DNA of 64,000 bases from Panulirus ornatus (GCF_036320965.1 NC_092225.1:74610935-74674934); one strand, 5' to 3'. Shown: positions 1 to 10,650, numbered from the stretch's first letter. The notes: generated by a model from the letters alone, not told the origin. Program-made: numbers and translations.

Positions 1-57
1 GAGGACTGGGCCTTTTTCGGAATATCCTCACCTGGCCCCCTCAGTTCCTTCTTTTGG

Positions 58-88
<31 letters not shown>

Positions 89-94
89 TTAAAA

Positions 95-98
<4 letters not shown>
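1..98 (-). mobile_element. RTE-derived short non-autonomous element, fragment cut by window edge
   Basis: The first 57 bases match the middle of the short element seen complete at 47464-47692, including GAGGACTGGGCC and CCTTCTTTTGGAAAAT. It then runs into an expanded A tract at the position where complete copies carry an internal A run. It lies directly before a (TA)n tract. Orientation is inferred from the complete copies, which start with ATCCCTGGGGATAGGGG on their own sense strand. It has no coding capacity. Confidence 0.75.

Positions 99-163
<65 letters not shown>
99..163. repeat. (TA)n microsatellite, about 33 units
   Basis: Uninterrupted TA dinucleotides separate the short element from a 5'-truncated RTE LINE whose homology begins immediately after the tract. 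It is the left flank of a LINE copy that also has (TA)n on its right side. Confidence 0.97.
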
Positions 164-170
<7 letters not shown>

Positions 171-2336
171 GAAGAGTGGGAGGTGGGTTGATTAGAAAGG
201 GTAGTGAGTGGTGGGATGAAGAAGTAAGATTATTAGTGAAAGAGAAGAGAAAGGCATTTGGACGATTTTTGCAGGGAAAAAATGCAATTGAGTGGGAGAT
301 GTATAAAAGAAAGAGACAGGAGGTCAAGAGAAAGGTGCAAGAGGTGAAAAAGAGGGCAAATGAGAGTTGGGGTGAGAGAGTATCATTAAATTTTAAGGAG
401 ACTAAAAAGATGTTCTGGAAGGAGGTAAATAAAGTGCGTAAGACAAGGGAGCAAATGGGAACTTCAGTGAAGGGCGCAAATGGGGAGGTGATAACAAGTA
501 GTGGTGATGTGAGAAGGAGATGGAGTGAGTATTTTGAAGGTTTGTTGAATGTGTTTGATGATAGAGTGGCATATATAGGGTGTTTTGGTCGAGGTGGTGT
601 GCAAAGTGAGAGGGTTAGGGAAAATGATTTGGTAAACAGAGAAGAGGTAGTAAAAGCTTTGCGGAAGATGAAAGCCGGCAAGGCAGCTGGTTTGGATGGT
701 ATTGCAGTGGAATTTATTAACAAAGGGGGTGACTGTATTTTTGACTGGTTGGTAAGGTTATTTAATGTATGTATGACTCATGGTGAGGTGCCTGAGGATT
801 GGCGGAATGCGTGCACAGTGCCATTGTACAAAGGCAAAGGGGATAAGAGTGAGTGCTCAAATTACAGAGGTATAAGTTTGTTGAGTATTCCTGGTAAATT
901 ATATGGGAGGGTATTGATTGAGAGGGTGAAATCATGTACAGAGCATCAGATTGGGGAAGAGCAGTGTGGTTTCATAAGTGGTAGAGGATGTGTGGATCAG
1001 GTGTTTGCTTTGAAGAATGTATGTGAGAAATACTTAGAAAAGCAAATGGATTTGTATGTAGCATTTATGGATCTGGAGAAGGCATATGATAGAGTTGATA
1101 GAGATGCTCTGTGGAAGGCATTAAGAATATATGGTGTGGGAGGCAAGTTGTTAGAAGCAGTGAAAAGTTTTTATCGAGGATGTAAGGCATGTGTACGTGT
1201 AGGAAGAGAGGAAAGTGATTGGTTCTCAGTGAATGTAGGTTTGCAGCAGGGGTGTGTGATGTCTCCATGGTTAGTTTAATTTGTTTATGGATGGGGTTGC
1301 TAGGGAGGTGAATGCAAGAGTTTCAGAAAGAGAGGCAAGTATGAAGTCTGTTTTGGATGAGAGAGCTTGGGAAGTGAGTCAGTTGTTGTTCGCTGATGAT
1401 ACAGTGCTGGTGGCTGATTCATGTGAGAAACTGCAGAAGCTGGTGACTGAGTTTGGTAAAGTGTGTGAAAGAAGAAAGTTAAGAGTAAATGTGAATAAGA
1501 GCAAAGTAATTAGGTACAGTAGGGTTGAGGGTCAAGTCAATTGGGAGGTAAGTTTGAATGGAGAAAAACTGGAGGAAGTAAAGTGTTTTAGATATCTGGG
1601 AGTGGATCTGGCAGCGGATGGAACCATGGAAGCGGAAGTGGATCATAGGGTGGGGGAGGGGGCAAAAATCCTGGGAGCCTTGAAGAATGTGTGGAAGTCG
1701 AGAACATTATCTCGGAAAGCAAAAATGGGTATGTTTGAAGGAATAGTGGTTCCAACGATGTTGTATGGTTGCGAGATGTGGACTATGGATAGAGTTGTAC
1801 GCAGGAGGATGGATGTGCTGGAAATGAGATGTTTGAGGACAATGTGTGGTGTGAGGTGGTTTGATCGAGTAAGTAACGTAAGGGTAAGAGAGATGTGTGG
1901 AAATAAAAAGAGCGTGGTTGAGAGAGCAGAAGAGGGTGTTTTGAAATGGTTTGGGCACATGGAGAGAATGAGTGAGGAAAGATTGACCAAGAGGATATAT
2001 GTGTCGGATGTGGAGGGAACGAGGGGAAGTGGGAGACCAAATTGGAGGTGGAAAGATGGAGTGAAAAAGATTTTGTGTGATCGGGGCCCGAACTTGCAGG
2101 AGGGTGAAAGGAGGGCAAGGAATAGAGTGAATTGGATCGATGTGGTATACCGGGGTTGACGTGCTGTCAGTGGATTGAATTAGGGCATGTGAAGCATCTG
2201 GGGTAAACCATGGAAAGCTGTGTAGGTATGTATATTTGCGTGTGTGGACGTGTATGTATATACATGTGTAAGGGGTGGGTTGGGCCAATTCTTTCGTCTG
2301 TTTCCTTGCGCTACCTCGCAAACGCGGGAGACCAGC
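164..2336 (+). mobile_element. RTE-type LINE, 5'-truncated copy with short 3' UTR
   Basis: The copy starts in the linker between endonuclease and RT, continues through the whole RT and C-terminal region, and ends in the short form of the 3' UTR (2160-2336). That UTR contains the stem-loop arms CGCTACCTCGC and GCGGGAGACCAGC, a slightly altered tail. An A tract and (TA)n follow. There is no endonuclease part. The copy is flanked by (TA)n on both sides, consistent with insertion into a TA tract. Confidence 0.93.
167..2159 (+). pseudogene. RTE reverse transcriptase, broken by one frameshift
   Basis: This encoded the LINE reverse transcriptase, which copies the element RNA at the nicked target. 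The first reading frame (167-1279, 370 codons) covers the EN-RT linker and the RT fingers and palm, with the motif A block AFMDLEKAYDRVDR and the block LQQGCVMSPW. It ends at SPWLV because one extra A near 1273 shifts the frame. The second frame (1281-2159, 292 codons) resumes with MFMDG and carries the catalytic FADD motif (LLFADDTVLVADS), then the C-terminal YGCE, WFGHMERM and GRPNWRWKDGV blocks typical of RTE-like LINEs. One indel is the only clear lesion, so the copy is young. The missing endonuclease means it was dead on arrival. Confidence 0.9.
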
Positions 2337-2381
<45 letters not shown>

Positions 2382-2390
2382 TCTTTTTTT
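2337..2390. repeat. A tract, (TA)n, then T tract joining two elements
   Basis: The LINE A tail is followed by about 13 TA units and then a T-rich run that opens the minus-strand short element. This is a small version of the A-(TA)n-T junctions at 50636-50683 and 55770-55810. Confidence 0.9.
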
Positions 2391-2601
2391 ATATACAAAT
2401 TTGCCACTTCCTACTTTAGCAAGGTAGCATCAAGAACAGAGATCTGAGCCTTTGAGGGGAAATCCTCACAGCCCCCATCTCCATTCCTTCTTTTGGAAAA
2501 GTAAAAACTGGAGGGGAGGATTTCCATCCCCCTACTCCCATCCCTTTTAGTTGCCTTCTATGACATGCAGGTAATATGTGGAAAGTATTCTTTCTCTTGT
2601 A
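2391..2601 (-). mobile_element. RTE-derived short non-autonomous element, diverged
   Basis: On the minus strand this reads RTE 5' UTR then RTE 3' tail. The plus strand shows GCAAGGTAGCATCAAGAACAG, the block CCTTCTTTTGGAAAAG and CCTTTTAGTTGCCTTCTATG in the same order as the complete copy at 47464-47692. It lacks the terminal ATCCCTGG and is directly joined to an RTE fragment at 2602. Confidence 0.82.
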
Positions 2602-4492
2602 TCCTCCAATTTTTCTCCATTCAAACTTACATCCAAACTACCTTGTCCCTTAAACCTGCTAAACCTAATAACCTTGCTTTCAATCACATTTACTTTCAAC
2701 TTTCTCCTTTCACACACACTTCCAAACTCAATCACCAATCACCTACTTCTGCTGTTTCTTACTCAAATCAGCCACCAGTGCTGTATCATTGGCAAAGAAC
2801 AACTGACTCCCTTCCCATGCCCTCTCATCCCCAACAGACAGCATACTTCCCCTCTCTCCAAAACTCTTGCATTACGTCCCTCAATATCCCATCCATAAAG
2901 AAATTAAATAAACATAGTGACATCACACACCCTTGCTGCACACCAACCTTTTACTGTGAACCAGTCACTCTCCTTTCTTCCAATTCATACACATGCCTTA
3001 CACCCTTAATAAAAACTTCTCACTGCTTCTAGCACCTTACCTACCGCACCATATACTCTTAAGACTTTTCACAAAGCATCTCTATCAACCATATCATATG
3101 CCTTCTCCAGATCCATAAATGCCACAAACAAATCCACCTGTTTTTCCAAGTATTTCTTACACACATCCTTCAAAGCAAACACCTGATTCATACATCCTCT
3201 ACCACATCTGAAATTACACTGCTCCTCCACAATCTGATGCTCTGTACATGCCTTCAACTTCTAACTCAATACCCTCTCATATACTTTTCCAGACAAACTC
3301 AACAAACTTATGCCTCTGTAGTTGAACATTCACCTTTATACTCTCTGCCTTTTTACAATAGCATTATACGTGCATTCCTCTAATCCTCAGACACTTCACC
3401 ATGATGCATACATACACGAAATATCCTTACCAACCAATCAACAACAGTCACCCCATTTCTAAATAAATTCAACTGTAATATCATTCAATCCCACTGCCTT
3501 GCCAGATTTTACCTTCTGCAAGGCTTTCACCACCTCCTCTCTTTTCTTGAAACCACTCTCCCGGACCCTCTCACTTCACTTACCACCCTGACCCTAAGAA
3601 ACTACATCTGCCACTCTATCATCAGATTCAACAATCCTTCAAAATATTCACTTCATCGCCTCACTCCATCACTATCTGTTATCACTTCTCATTTAGCTCC
3701 CTTCTCCGATGTCCCCATTTGATCTCTTGTCTTTCACCCATTATTTACCTCCTTCCAAAACATCCTTTTACTCTCCCAAAATTTTAATGATACTTTCTCA
3801 TTCCCAACTCTAATTTGCCCTCTTTTACAACCCCTGCTGCTGCTGTCTCTTATACATCTCCCAATAATCTGCACTCCTTCCTTATAAGTACCACCCTCTC
3901 TTTTCTCTTTCACTAAGAACTTCTCTCTTCATCCCACCACTCACTACCCTTTTTAACCTGCCCACCTCCCACCATTTGCATGCCACATGCACCTCTTGCA
4001 CATGCCATCACTTCTTCCCTAAATACCTCACATTTCTCACCCACTCCCCTCTCTTTATTTGCCCCTACCTTTTGCCATTCTACATTCAATCTTTTCCTGA
4101 TATTTCTTCACATAAGTCTCCTTTCCATGCTCACTCTCACCACTCTCTTCTCCCCAATATTAGCTCCTCTTTTTTGAAAACTTCTACAAATCTTCACCCT
4201 TGCCTCCACCAGGTAGTGATCAGACATCCCACCAGCTGCCCCTCTCAGCACATTTACATCCAAAAGTCTCTCTTTTACACATCTATCAATTAATAAGTAG
4301 TCTAATGATGCCCTTTGACCATCTCTTTTAATCACATACGTATACTTGTGTATATCTATTTTTTAAACCAGGTATTCCCAATCACGAGGCATTTTTTCAG
4401 CACACAACTTCACAAGCTCTTCACCATTTCCATTCATTACTATGAATAACCCATGTGCACCAATTATACCCTCAACTGCTATATTACTTACC
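2602..4492 (-). mobile_element. RTE-type LINE, truncated and decayed copy
   Basis: Minus-strand homology runs from the end of the endonuclease into RT. Recognisable blocks are DYLLIDR and MSDHYLVEA (4108-4335), ACTEHQIVEEQC and AFMDLEKAYD (3069-3257), and SVCERRKLKVNV (2547-2738). Frames are broken repeatedly and both ends are missing. In this copy the endonuclease-RT linker reads through in one frame (VKICRSFQKRGANIGEKRVVRV), which shows the family once had a single EN-RT reading frame. The copy lies downstream of the last collagen exon seen and is noticeably older than the block at 47-61 kb. Confidence 0.85.
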
Positions 4493-4646
4493 CTCACTAA
4501 TTTTTAATAAAATCTGTAACAAGGAGGACAAGTTTTACACATATGATGTATCAGTTGGTAGACATTTGTGGTTATTTTATTACCATTTTACTTGAACATA
4601 AAGCCCTCCATACGTTTTAAGTAGTTTAAAAACAACATATTCTCAC

Positions 4647-4782
4647 CTCTTTGACCATAGCCAGGCTGGCCTGGTGGTCCTGGGGGTCCAGGGTCTCCAG
4701 GCAGACTGTGACCTGGTGCTCCAGTGAGTCCACGTGGTCCTTGTGGTCCCTCCACAGACAAGCCTGGATTTCCAGGGGCTCC
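4647..4782 (-). CDS. Collagen chain, internal exon F (last collagen exon seen)
   Basis: Read on the minus strand this 136-nt exon gives an unbroken Gly-X-Y run: it starts GAPGNPGLSVEGPQGPRG, continues LTGAPGHSLPGDPGPPGPPG and ends GQPGYGQR plus one base of the next codon. The acceptor is GGTTTTAG before GGAGCC and the donor is AGAG|GTGAGA. The exon therefore begins in phase 0 and ends in phase 1. Collagen chains trimerise in the secretory pathway and form extracellular matrix. Only 172 bp of intron separates it from exon E. The longer open frame over the same bases is a different frame with no Gly periodicity and was ignored. The next exon must lie left of this point or outside the window. 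Confidence 0.88.
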
Positions 4783-4954
4783 CTAAAACCATCACAGTGA
4801 TGTTTCATGGATATCAATTTTAAGCCTGTATCAGATGATATAAAATCACAGAAGTGTTATTCTTCAGGGGCTTTAGAAAATTACCCACAACCACTTGGTA
4901 ATACACAAGTAACTGGGTATCCTAACTTCATGATACTACAGTTTACTGTCTTAC

Positions 4955-5155
4955 TGGTGGTCCAGGAGGGCCTGGGGATCCTGGGACTGGGATGTACATC
5001 TGATTATCTCCATCCTGAGATGGCCCTTTAGGTCCAGGGGGTCCAGGGGGTCCAGGGGGTCCTGCAGGCCCTGGTGATCCAGCCGGTCCACGTGGACCCA
5101 CGATCAGTGAGCTATCAGGAGGTTGCATGTCTGCAACATCAGAACTGCTGCTGCC
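4955..5155 (-). CDS. Collagen chain, internal exon E with a non-collagenous insert
   Basis: This 201-nt, 67-codon exon has acceptor AACACTGCAG before GGCAGC and donor ACCACCA|GTAAGAC, phase 0 at both ends. It starts with a Ser-rich, non-triplet stretch (GSSSSDVADMQPPDSSLIV). It then reads GPRGPAGSPGPAGPPGPPG, is interrupted again (SQDGDNQMYIPVP) and ends GSPGPPGPP. Interruptions of this kind make the triple helix flexible and are typical of non-fibrillar collagens such as the multiplexins (XV/XVIII). The Tyr-Ile-Pro-Val-Pro step before Gly-Pro-Pro repeats is suggestive of that group, but I cannot confirm it. It belongs to the same gene as exons D and F, with introns of 178 and 172 bp. Confidence 0.92.
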
Positions 5156-5333
5156 CTGCAGTGTTAATGAAACACTACTGAAATATGCCATTGTATCAAT
5201 TCATCTCTTGCTGCACAAGTGTAAGGTGCGAGCCAACAATTAATTTATGACATTTGATTTGCTTACTTGATAGTATAACATGACTCTTCATATATGTAGG
5301 GTGAAACAATACCAAAGAGTAATAAACACATAC

Positions 5334-5447
5334 CAAGATGCCATTCAAGAACCCACCACTGGAAAGGCCAGGTGGACCAGGTTGACCAGGCTCTCCTTTT
5401 TGGCCAACTCCGGGTGGACCTGGGGGGCCTGGTGGGCCCTGGATACC
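5334..5447 (-). CDS. Collagen chain, internal exon D
   Basis: A 114-nt, 38-codon exon reading GIQGPPGPPGPPGVGQKG, then EPGQPGPPG, then a non-collagenous end (LSSGGFLNGIL) that continues into the Ser-rich start of exon E. The donor is strong (CTTG|GTATGTG). The acceptor (TTATGAAG before GGTATC) has a weak pyrimidine tract, so the left junction of the coding segment is slightly less certain. Phase is 0 at both ends. The preceding exon found is C, about 14.7 kb upstream on the gene, across an intron full of LINEs. GRP of exon C joins GIQ of exon D without disturbing the Gly periodicity. Confidence 0.9.
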
Positions 5448-6769
5448 CTTCATAATACAAGATTCATGAATATCAAAATAGATGAAACCCCAAAAAACTA
5501 CACAAAGTTGGCACAGATTTACTTAACACATACAACCATAGAAAGAAACATGAGCATATCTGATAGATTAATACAGTACTGTACAGCATTTCCTTCTAAC
5601 AGAAACTATTTCATATGATTTCAGTATCAAGGGTTAAGGAGTTAAAGGATGACAAATATCTCAACGACAATGTTAAAAAAAGAGCAACAAAATCTCAAAA
5701 AGATTGAATATCTCAATACCAGTGTCAATTAATAAAAACCTTACAACAGTCAAAAAGAAAAACAGAGATAAGTACTTACAATCTCCGTCATATTCTGAGG
5801 ACCAGCACAATAACAACAATGCATACATTTTACTATATTCATTCTCTCTTACTGATGGTATCATTATCATTAGGTCTACTGAATGACACAAAACTAAGTA
5901 ATTCCATGATTTCTACATTCTTTCTGATAATACAAATGCATTTAAGAAAAAAAATTGTAGTGTATACTGACAAAAATTCTATCAGCAAAACAACTTACTC
6001 AACCTGGTGAATTGTCATCAGATAAAAATAAGAGAAGTAATAACAAAGTAGCTCCTAAACAACCAACACAGTGAAAAAGGGAGTAGAGAACCCTTAAATA
6101 TATTAAGAAAATGATATATACAGCTTGATAATTCATCATCAGCTGTTGTTATTTGAATTTAGAGAGTGGAAAGAGGCTCTTGATGCCTGGAAATAAGGAA
6201 TTTCACTACCTTTCAGTTTTTTGTCTGCTATAACAGTTTAAGCACCTAATCTACAAAGCAAATTTTCTTAACTGAAAAATACAAAAAAAATCTTCAAAAT
6301 TCCCCTTAATCATTACAGGAAGCTGTTACAGCCTAATCTTCCATCAAACACAAGTCCCTAACCATTCCATGAATACACACAAAACAAGTTTTTCACCAAT
6401 TCAAAGATATCCACAGTTACACTTTCAAATTTGGCATGCTCAGTCACATCAGATCCAAAGCAATGTCTGCAAGCCAGCCACCAGTTGCCATTTGATGGAG
6501 TAAACTCATTCTTGATGGCAGTTCTTTTGACAGAACTAATGGCCCATGTGAGAACTGTATACAACTTGCGCACCAACTGAACTTTCTACAGACCTCCATC
6601 CCAGCTAAAACCAGTCTCATAGGCAAAAAGAGTTAAAAGAAGTGCTGTGGTACAAAGGCCAAGGGGTAGTGCATTAGTTTAGAAATGAAATAGAATATTT
6701 CAAAATGCTTTGAGTTGAGCAAGAGAGCAGTTTCCACTTCCACTGGATCCACTTCCAAAGATGAGAGAT
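5448..6769. other. Intronic DNA with no recognised gene
   Basis: Apart from the candidate micro-exon at 5780-5794, I see A+T-rich DNA with frequent stops in all frames. There is no repeat family I can name and no codon bias. It lies in the long intron between collagen exons C and D. Confidence 0.6.
5780..5794 (-). other. Possible 15-nt micro-exon (speculative)
   Basis: On the minus strand, a pyrimidine-biased TGTGCTGGTCCTCAG is followed by 15 bases and then GTAAGTACTT, close to a perfect donor. Inclusion would add five residues (NMTEI in phase 0) between collagen exons C and D and keep frame, but would interrupt the Gly periodicity that C to D splicing preserves. It may be only a decoy donor. 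It sits 333 bp upstream of exon D. Confidence 0.2.
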
Positions 6770-6985
6770 CTAAAATGGAACATTTTGTCACCATTCTATG
6801 TTGGTCTACAAGATTCAAAGAGCACAGTAGCTTGCATAATATTAAAGTGACTTGTGCAGCTCCAAGTGCTAATGCTGATGCCATGAAAAGGTATCTTGAA
6901 ATCTGCTGGGAATTACTGAAAAATAACCATTCCACGACAAGTATTTAGTGCAGATGAATCCAATACACTTTGGGGAGTAAATATC
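6770..6985 (+). pseudogene. Tigger/pogo-type transposase fragment
   Basis: The plus-strand translation contains STRFKEHSSLHNIKVTCAAP and SANADAMKRYLEICWELLK, and after a frameshift QVFSADESNTLWG. This matches the order expected in Tigger (Tc1/mariner superfamily) transposases: the region after the CENP-B-type DNA-binding domain followed by the start of the DDE domain (VFNADETGLFW in family members). The first catalytic Asp of that block is visible. No terminal repeats were recognised and the rest of the gene is absent, so it is a molecular fossil within the collagen intron. Confidence 0.65.
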
Positions 6986-7029
6986 AGACAAGTCTGGTGT
7001 GGTTGTGTTTAAATCCAATTTGGGAGAGC

Positions 7030-7400
7030 AGTTTTTTACTATTTGTCACTAATATGTTTGTTAGAGAAAGGAAGACCTGTAACTGTAGAGGTCATTTCTT
7101 ACTTTCACTCAGGGATTAGTGGTGGGTTATGGATTAGTTTGGGAGCAAAGGATCTTAAGCTCTTGCAAAGATCTGAGTGCCAAGCATACGTAGATGAAAT
7201 TGTACTGGAAGTTTTTTGTTTCTGCAAGCCATGAATGTTTGTGGTTGCTAGCAGGCAATTGTTCCAATTGTTTTGTATAGTTTCCTGTTTTTTTTATATT
7301 TATGTTTGATAGGACAGGTGACCAAGCAGGTGAGGCACAGTTTAGGGTGGTGTGGATATATATTGTATATACATACATACTTACTTCCTGCCCCAGGAAT
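7030..7400 (-). pseudogene. Jockey-clade LINE, RT C-terminal fragment 1
   Basis: Minus-strand translation near 7378-7127 reads LNCASPAWSP, then a decayed middle, then ETKNFQYNFIYVCLALRSLQ. The pattern Leu-Asn-Tyr-Ala-x-Pro-x-Trp-Ser-Pro followed by His-x-Glu-Thr-Lys is characteristic of the region after the RT of Jockey-clade elements. It lies in reverse linear order relative to the fragment at 7500-8240, so the two are separate pieces. Confidence 0.5.
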
Positions 7401-7499
7401 CCATTCTATCCTTATAAGATCCCAGCAGCATTTAGGAAACTAGGCATATTTGCTAGTCTGGACCACAGGTCATCAAATGTGATGCTGTGCATCTATGCA

Positions 7500-8240
7500 C
7501 AGAGAGTGCAAGATAATTGAATAGTAAGTGCTCAGAGTCTACTTTACGGTAGTTGTATTGGGACATGAAGTGTCTTGGAATATGTTGAAACAGCTGAAAC
7601 AGCTTTTGTAGTCATGTACTGATGGATGAAGTCCAGAGAATAAGTGGGAAAGTGCGACTTGAGTTTCTCTGGTGGGTGTGGTTTCTGCTGAATGTTCTGT
7701 AGGGTGTATGTCTAGTAGACTGGAGTTTAAAACTGGCTTGAAGGTCGAATGTTCAATGTCTGTTGGGTATTTCACTGAGTATGTCTTCTGTTAGTGTAAT
7801 ATTTGTTTAGGTTGGTGGGATCTGTGAGCAGAGGTTACTGAAGTGTGAGAAAGGTGTAAGCATTTTATTTCTACACTGGGGTTGGGAGTTAATTACAGCA
7901 GTTTGGAGGGGGGGGGGGGTCAGTGAAACTGCAAAGAAAATGGTACTGAGGATGTTGAGGTAGGTCTGTATTAGTAGGACCTTTGTTTCACAGTCATTAA
8001 GTGTTTGTGGTTGCTACACAGCCAGTGATTGTTCTAAGTGCAGTGTGGTTTGCAGCTTTGTTATATGTGCTCTTGAGAGGGTGGAAAACCAGGCTGTTGA
8101 GGCATAGTTTAAAGTAGAGCAGATGAATTGCTTGTATAACATTCTCCTTCTTGTCTAAATCCAATGCCAGTCAGTGTTCTGAAGGCATATATTTTGTGTT
8201 CAAGTTACTGGTGCGGGGAGAGAGTTGTGTGTGTCATATA
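7500..8240 (-). pseudogene. Jockey-clade LINE, RT C-terminal fragment 2
   Basis: Reading the minus strand from 8130 downward gives ALRTITGCVATTNT, a decayed stretch, then HPTEHSAETTPTRETQVALS with HLFSGLHPSVHDYKS at 7775-7539. ALR-x-ATGC followed by HPSE and a TRxxLAQLRSG block is the usual order at the Jockey-clade C-terminus. There are several stops and a G10 run at 7910-7919. Its RT start resembles the fragment at 7030-7400, so the two copies are related. Confidence 0.55.
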
Positions 8241-8334
8241 TGATGCCTACTCTGGTTGGTGTTTTGTTCTTTATAGAGACAGTGACAGGAGGGGGTGAGC
8301 TGGATTTGTTTCTTCTGGAATTAAAAGAATGACG

Positions 8335-8415
8335 GAAACTTCTTTCAGCAAATGCGGCCTTTTCTCATCTGTTCCTGGCGCTACCTTGGCAATGTGGGAA
8401 ATGGCAATAAAGTAT
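8335..8415 (+). mobile_element. RTE 3' tail fragment
   Basis: The segment contains a diverged LINE tail: GGCGCTACCTTGGCAATG followed by GGGAAATGGCAATAAAGTAT and an A-rich, TA-containing end. It preserves the conserved 3' stem-loop architecture but no coding sequence. Confidence 0.6.
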
Positions 8416-8492
8416 GAAAAAATATATCTACGTATATATATTGCAATAGGTAAAAGTGGTGCACATGATCTAGTACTTGCTGATGACCACGA

Positions 8493-8725
8493 GGAAAAAT
8501 GAACATGATAAGTTCCCAAGTGCACTTTTCTGTAATGATCTCATCATCAAGGGAGATATAAGAATGAGACAGAAGACATAGAACAGTCAGTTTATATACA
8601 ATGGAATCTTAAATCTGTCCCATCTTATGTAAACTGACTGTTCTAAGCCTTCTATCTCATTCTTGTATCTCCCTGATAATGTGACTATTACACAAAAAAG
8701 CACTTGGGAACTTATTATTTTCCTT
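8493..8725. repeat. Foldback element with two arms of about 105 bp
   Basis: The left arm 8493-8604 and right arm 8619-8725 are near-perfect inverted copies around a spacer of about 14 bp. Both contain AAGTTCCCAAGTGC, GGGAGATA-AGAATGAGA and GAACAGTCAGTTTA in mirrored order. The transcript would fold into a long hairpin. Such foldback units can be MITEs or terminal pieces of Penelope-like elements. I cannot tell which. An RTE copy starts directly at the right edge. Confidence 0.8.
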
Positions 8726-9990
8726 GTTTATGGATGGGGTGGTTAGGGATGTAAATGCAAGAGTTCTGGAGACAGGAGCAAGTATGCAGTCTGCTGGGGA
8801 TGAGAAGGCCTGGGAAGTGAGTAAGTTGTTGTTCACTGATGATACAGCTCTAGTGGCTGATTCAAGTGAGAAACTGCAGTTGGTGACTGAGTTTGGAAAA
8901 GTGTGTGAAAGGAGTAAGTTGAGAGTAAATGTGAGTGAGAGCAAGGTTATTAGGTTCAGTAAGGTTGAGGGACAAGTTAATTGGGATGTAAGTTTGAATG
9001 GAGAAAGATTGGAGGAAGTGAAGTGTTCTAGATATCTGGGAGTGAACTTAGCAGTGAATGGAACCATGGAAGCGGAAATGAGTCACAGGGTGGGGGAGGA
9101 GGCAAAAGTTCTGGGAATGATGAAGAATGTGTGGAAGGAGAGAACATTATCTAAGAGAGCAAAAGGGGTTATATTCAAATGAACTGTAGTTTCAACAATA
9201 TCATATGGTTACAAGGCATGGGCTACAGGTAGGGTTGTATGGAGGAGGGTGGATGTGTTGAAAATGAAATGTTTGAGGACAATATGTGATGTGAGGTTTT
9301 TTGATCGAGTAAGTAATGAATGGGTAAGAGAGATGTGTGGAAATAAAATGAGTATGGTTGAGAGAGCAGAGGAAAGGGGGGGGGGTGTTCAAATAGTTTG
9401 GATATATGGAGAGAATGAGTGAGAAAAGATTGACATAGAGGATATATGTGTAAGAGGTGGAGGCAACAAGAAGTGGGAGACTATATTGGAGGTGGAAGGA
9501 TGAAGTGAAAAAGATTTTGAGCGATTGGGGCCTGAACATACACGAGGGAGAAAGGCGTGGAAGGAATAAAGTGAAATGGAACAATGTGGTATACTGGGGT
9601 CGGCGTGCTGTCAATGGGCTGAACCAGGGCATGTGAAACGTCTGGGGTAAACCAAGGAAGGTCTGTGGGGCCTGGATGTGGATAGGGAGCTGTTGTTTCG
9701 GTGCATTACACATGACAGCTAGAGACTGTGTGAATGAATGTTGGCCTCTTTTTCTTGTTTTCCAAGCGCTACCTCACTGAAGCAGGGGGTAGTGATGCTG
9801 TTTCCTGTGGGGAGGGGTAGCGATAGGAATGGATGAAGGCAAGCAAGTATGAATATGTAAATGTGTATATATGTATAAGTCTGTGTATGTGTATGGATAT
9901 GTAAGTATATGTTGACATGTATATGTATGTATATGGGCATTTATATGTATACATGTGTATATACATCTGCTCACTCATTCTCTAGCTGTC
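8726..9990 (+). mobile_element. RTE-type LINE, 5'-truncated, long 3' UTR
   Basis: The copy begins at LFMDG of the RT. The 8724-9182 frame reads FMDGVVRDVNARV and carries FTDD instead of FADD at the active site. Frames are lost after about 9182 (YGYKAWA and WFGYM-like blocks are still visible). The long-form 3' UTR follows from about 9600, with an internal CGCTACCTCACTGAAGCAGG motif and TA/TG-rich DNA. It ends where a second RTE copy starts at about 9991. It is old by sequence decay. Confidence 0.85.
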
Positions 9991-10650
9991 ATGTGATAGA
10001 GATACTTTGAGGAAGGTCTTAAGAGTATATGGTGTGGGAGGTAAGCTGCTAGAAGTAGTGAAAAGTTTTTATCAAGGGTGTAAGGCATGCATACAAGTAG
10101 GAAGAGAGGAGAGTGAATGGTTCCAAGTGAAGGTTGTTCTGAAGCAGGGGTATGAGATGTCACCATGGTTGTTTAATTTGTTCACAGATGGGATGGTGAG
10201 GGAGGTTAATGCAAGTCTTCAAGAAAGGGGCAAGTATGCAGTCTGTTGGGGATGAGAAGGCCTGGGAAGTGAGACAATTGTCTACTGATGATACAGCACT
10301 GGTGGCTGATTCAGGTGAGAAACTGCAGAAATTGGTAGCTGAGTTTCGAAAAGTGTGTGAAAGGAGAAAGTTGAGAGTAAATGTGAATAAGAGCGAGGGT
10401 AATAAATTCAGCAGGGTTGAGGGGCAAGTTGGGTGGGATGTAAATTCAAATGGAGAAAATTTAGGGGAGTGAAGTGTTTTAGATTTCTAGGAATGAACAT
10501 GGCAGTGAATGGAACAATGGAGGAAGAAGAAAGTCATCTGGTGCGTGAGGGAGCAAAGATTCTGGTTGTGCTGAAGAATGTGTGGAAAAAGATAATGTTT
10601 TCTAGAAGAGCAACATTGGGTATGTTTGAAGGAATAGTAGTTTTAACAAC
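9991..10650 (+). mobile_element. RTE-type LINE, part 1 of a copy split by a nested LINE
   Basis: The segment starts in the RT at DRDTLRKVLRVYGVGGKLLE, passes SPWLFNLFTDG, has STDD in place of FADD, and runs to the MFEGIVV block. Homology stops at 10650 and resumes at 13093 with CEGWAIDRVV, the next residues expected. The gap is filled by a J2 LINE. This shows that the J2 insertion is younger than this RTE copy. Confidence 0.85.

Noticed and set aside
99..163. Tyr-Ile repeat peptides from (TA)n tracts
   Set aside because: They are translations of microsatellites that extend neighbouring frames by chance.
28..723. 231-residue minus-strand open frame, and recurring 111-204-residue frames opposite every RTE copy (for example 1707-2321, 36742-37077, 48384-48860, 50533-51312)
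   Set aside because: They are antisense shadows of the RT. The Ser/Pro/His/Leu-rich composition is forced by the A+G-rich sense strand and recurs identically with each LINE copy.
4626..4817. Open minus-strand frame MKHHCDGF... as the coding frame of the collagen exon
   Set aside because: It has no Gly periodicity. The adjacent frame gives perfect Gly-X-Y and matches both splice sites.
5263..5460. Open minus-strand frame YEGYPGPTRPPRSTRSW over collagen exon D
   Set aside because: It is out of frame with the Gly-X-Y register of GIQGPPGPPG and does not join neighbouring exons.
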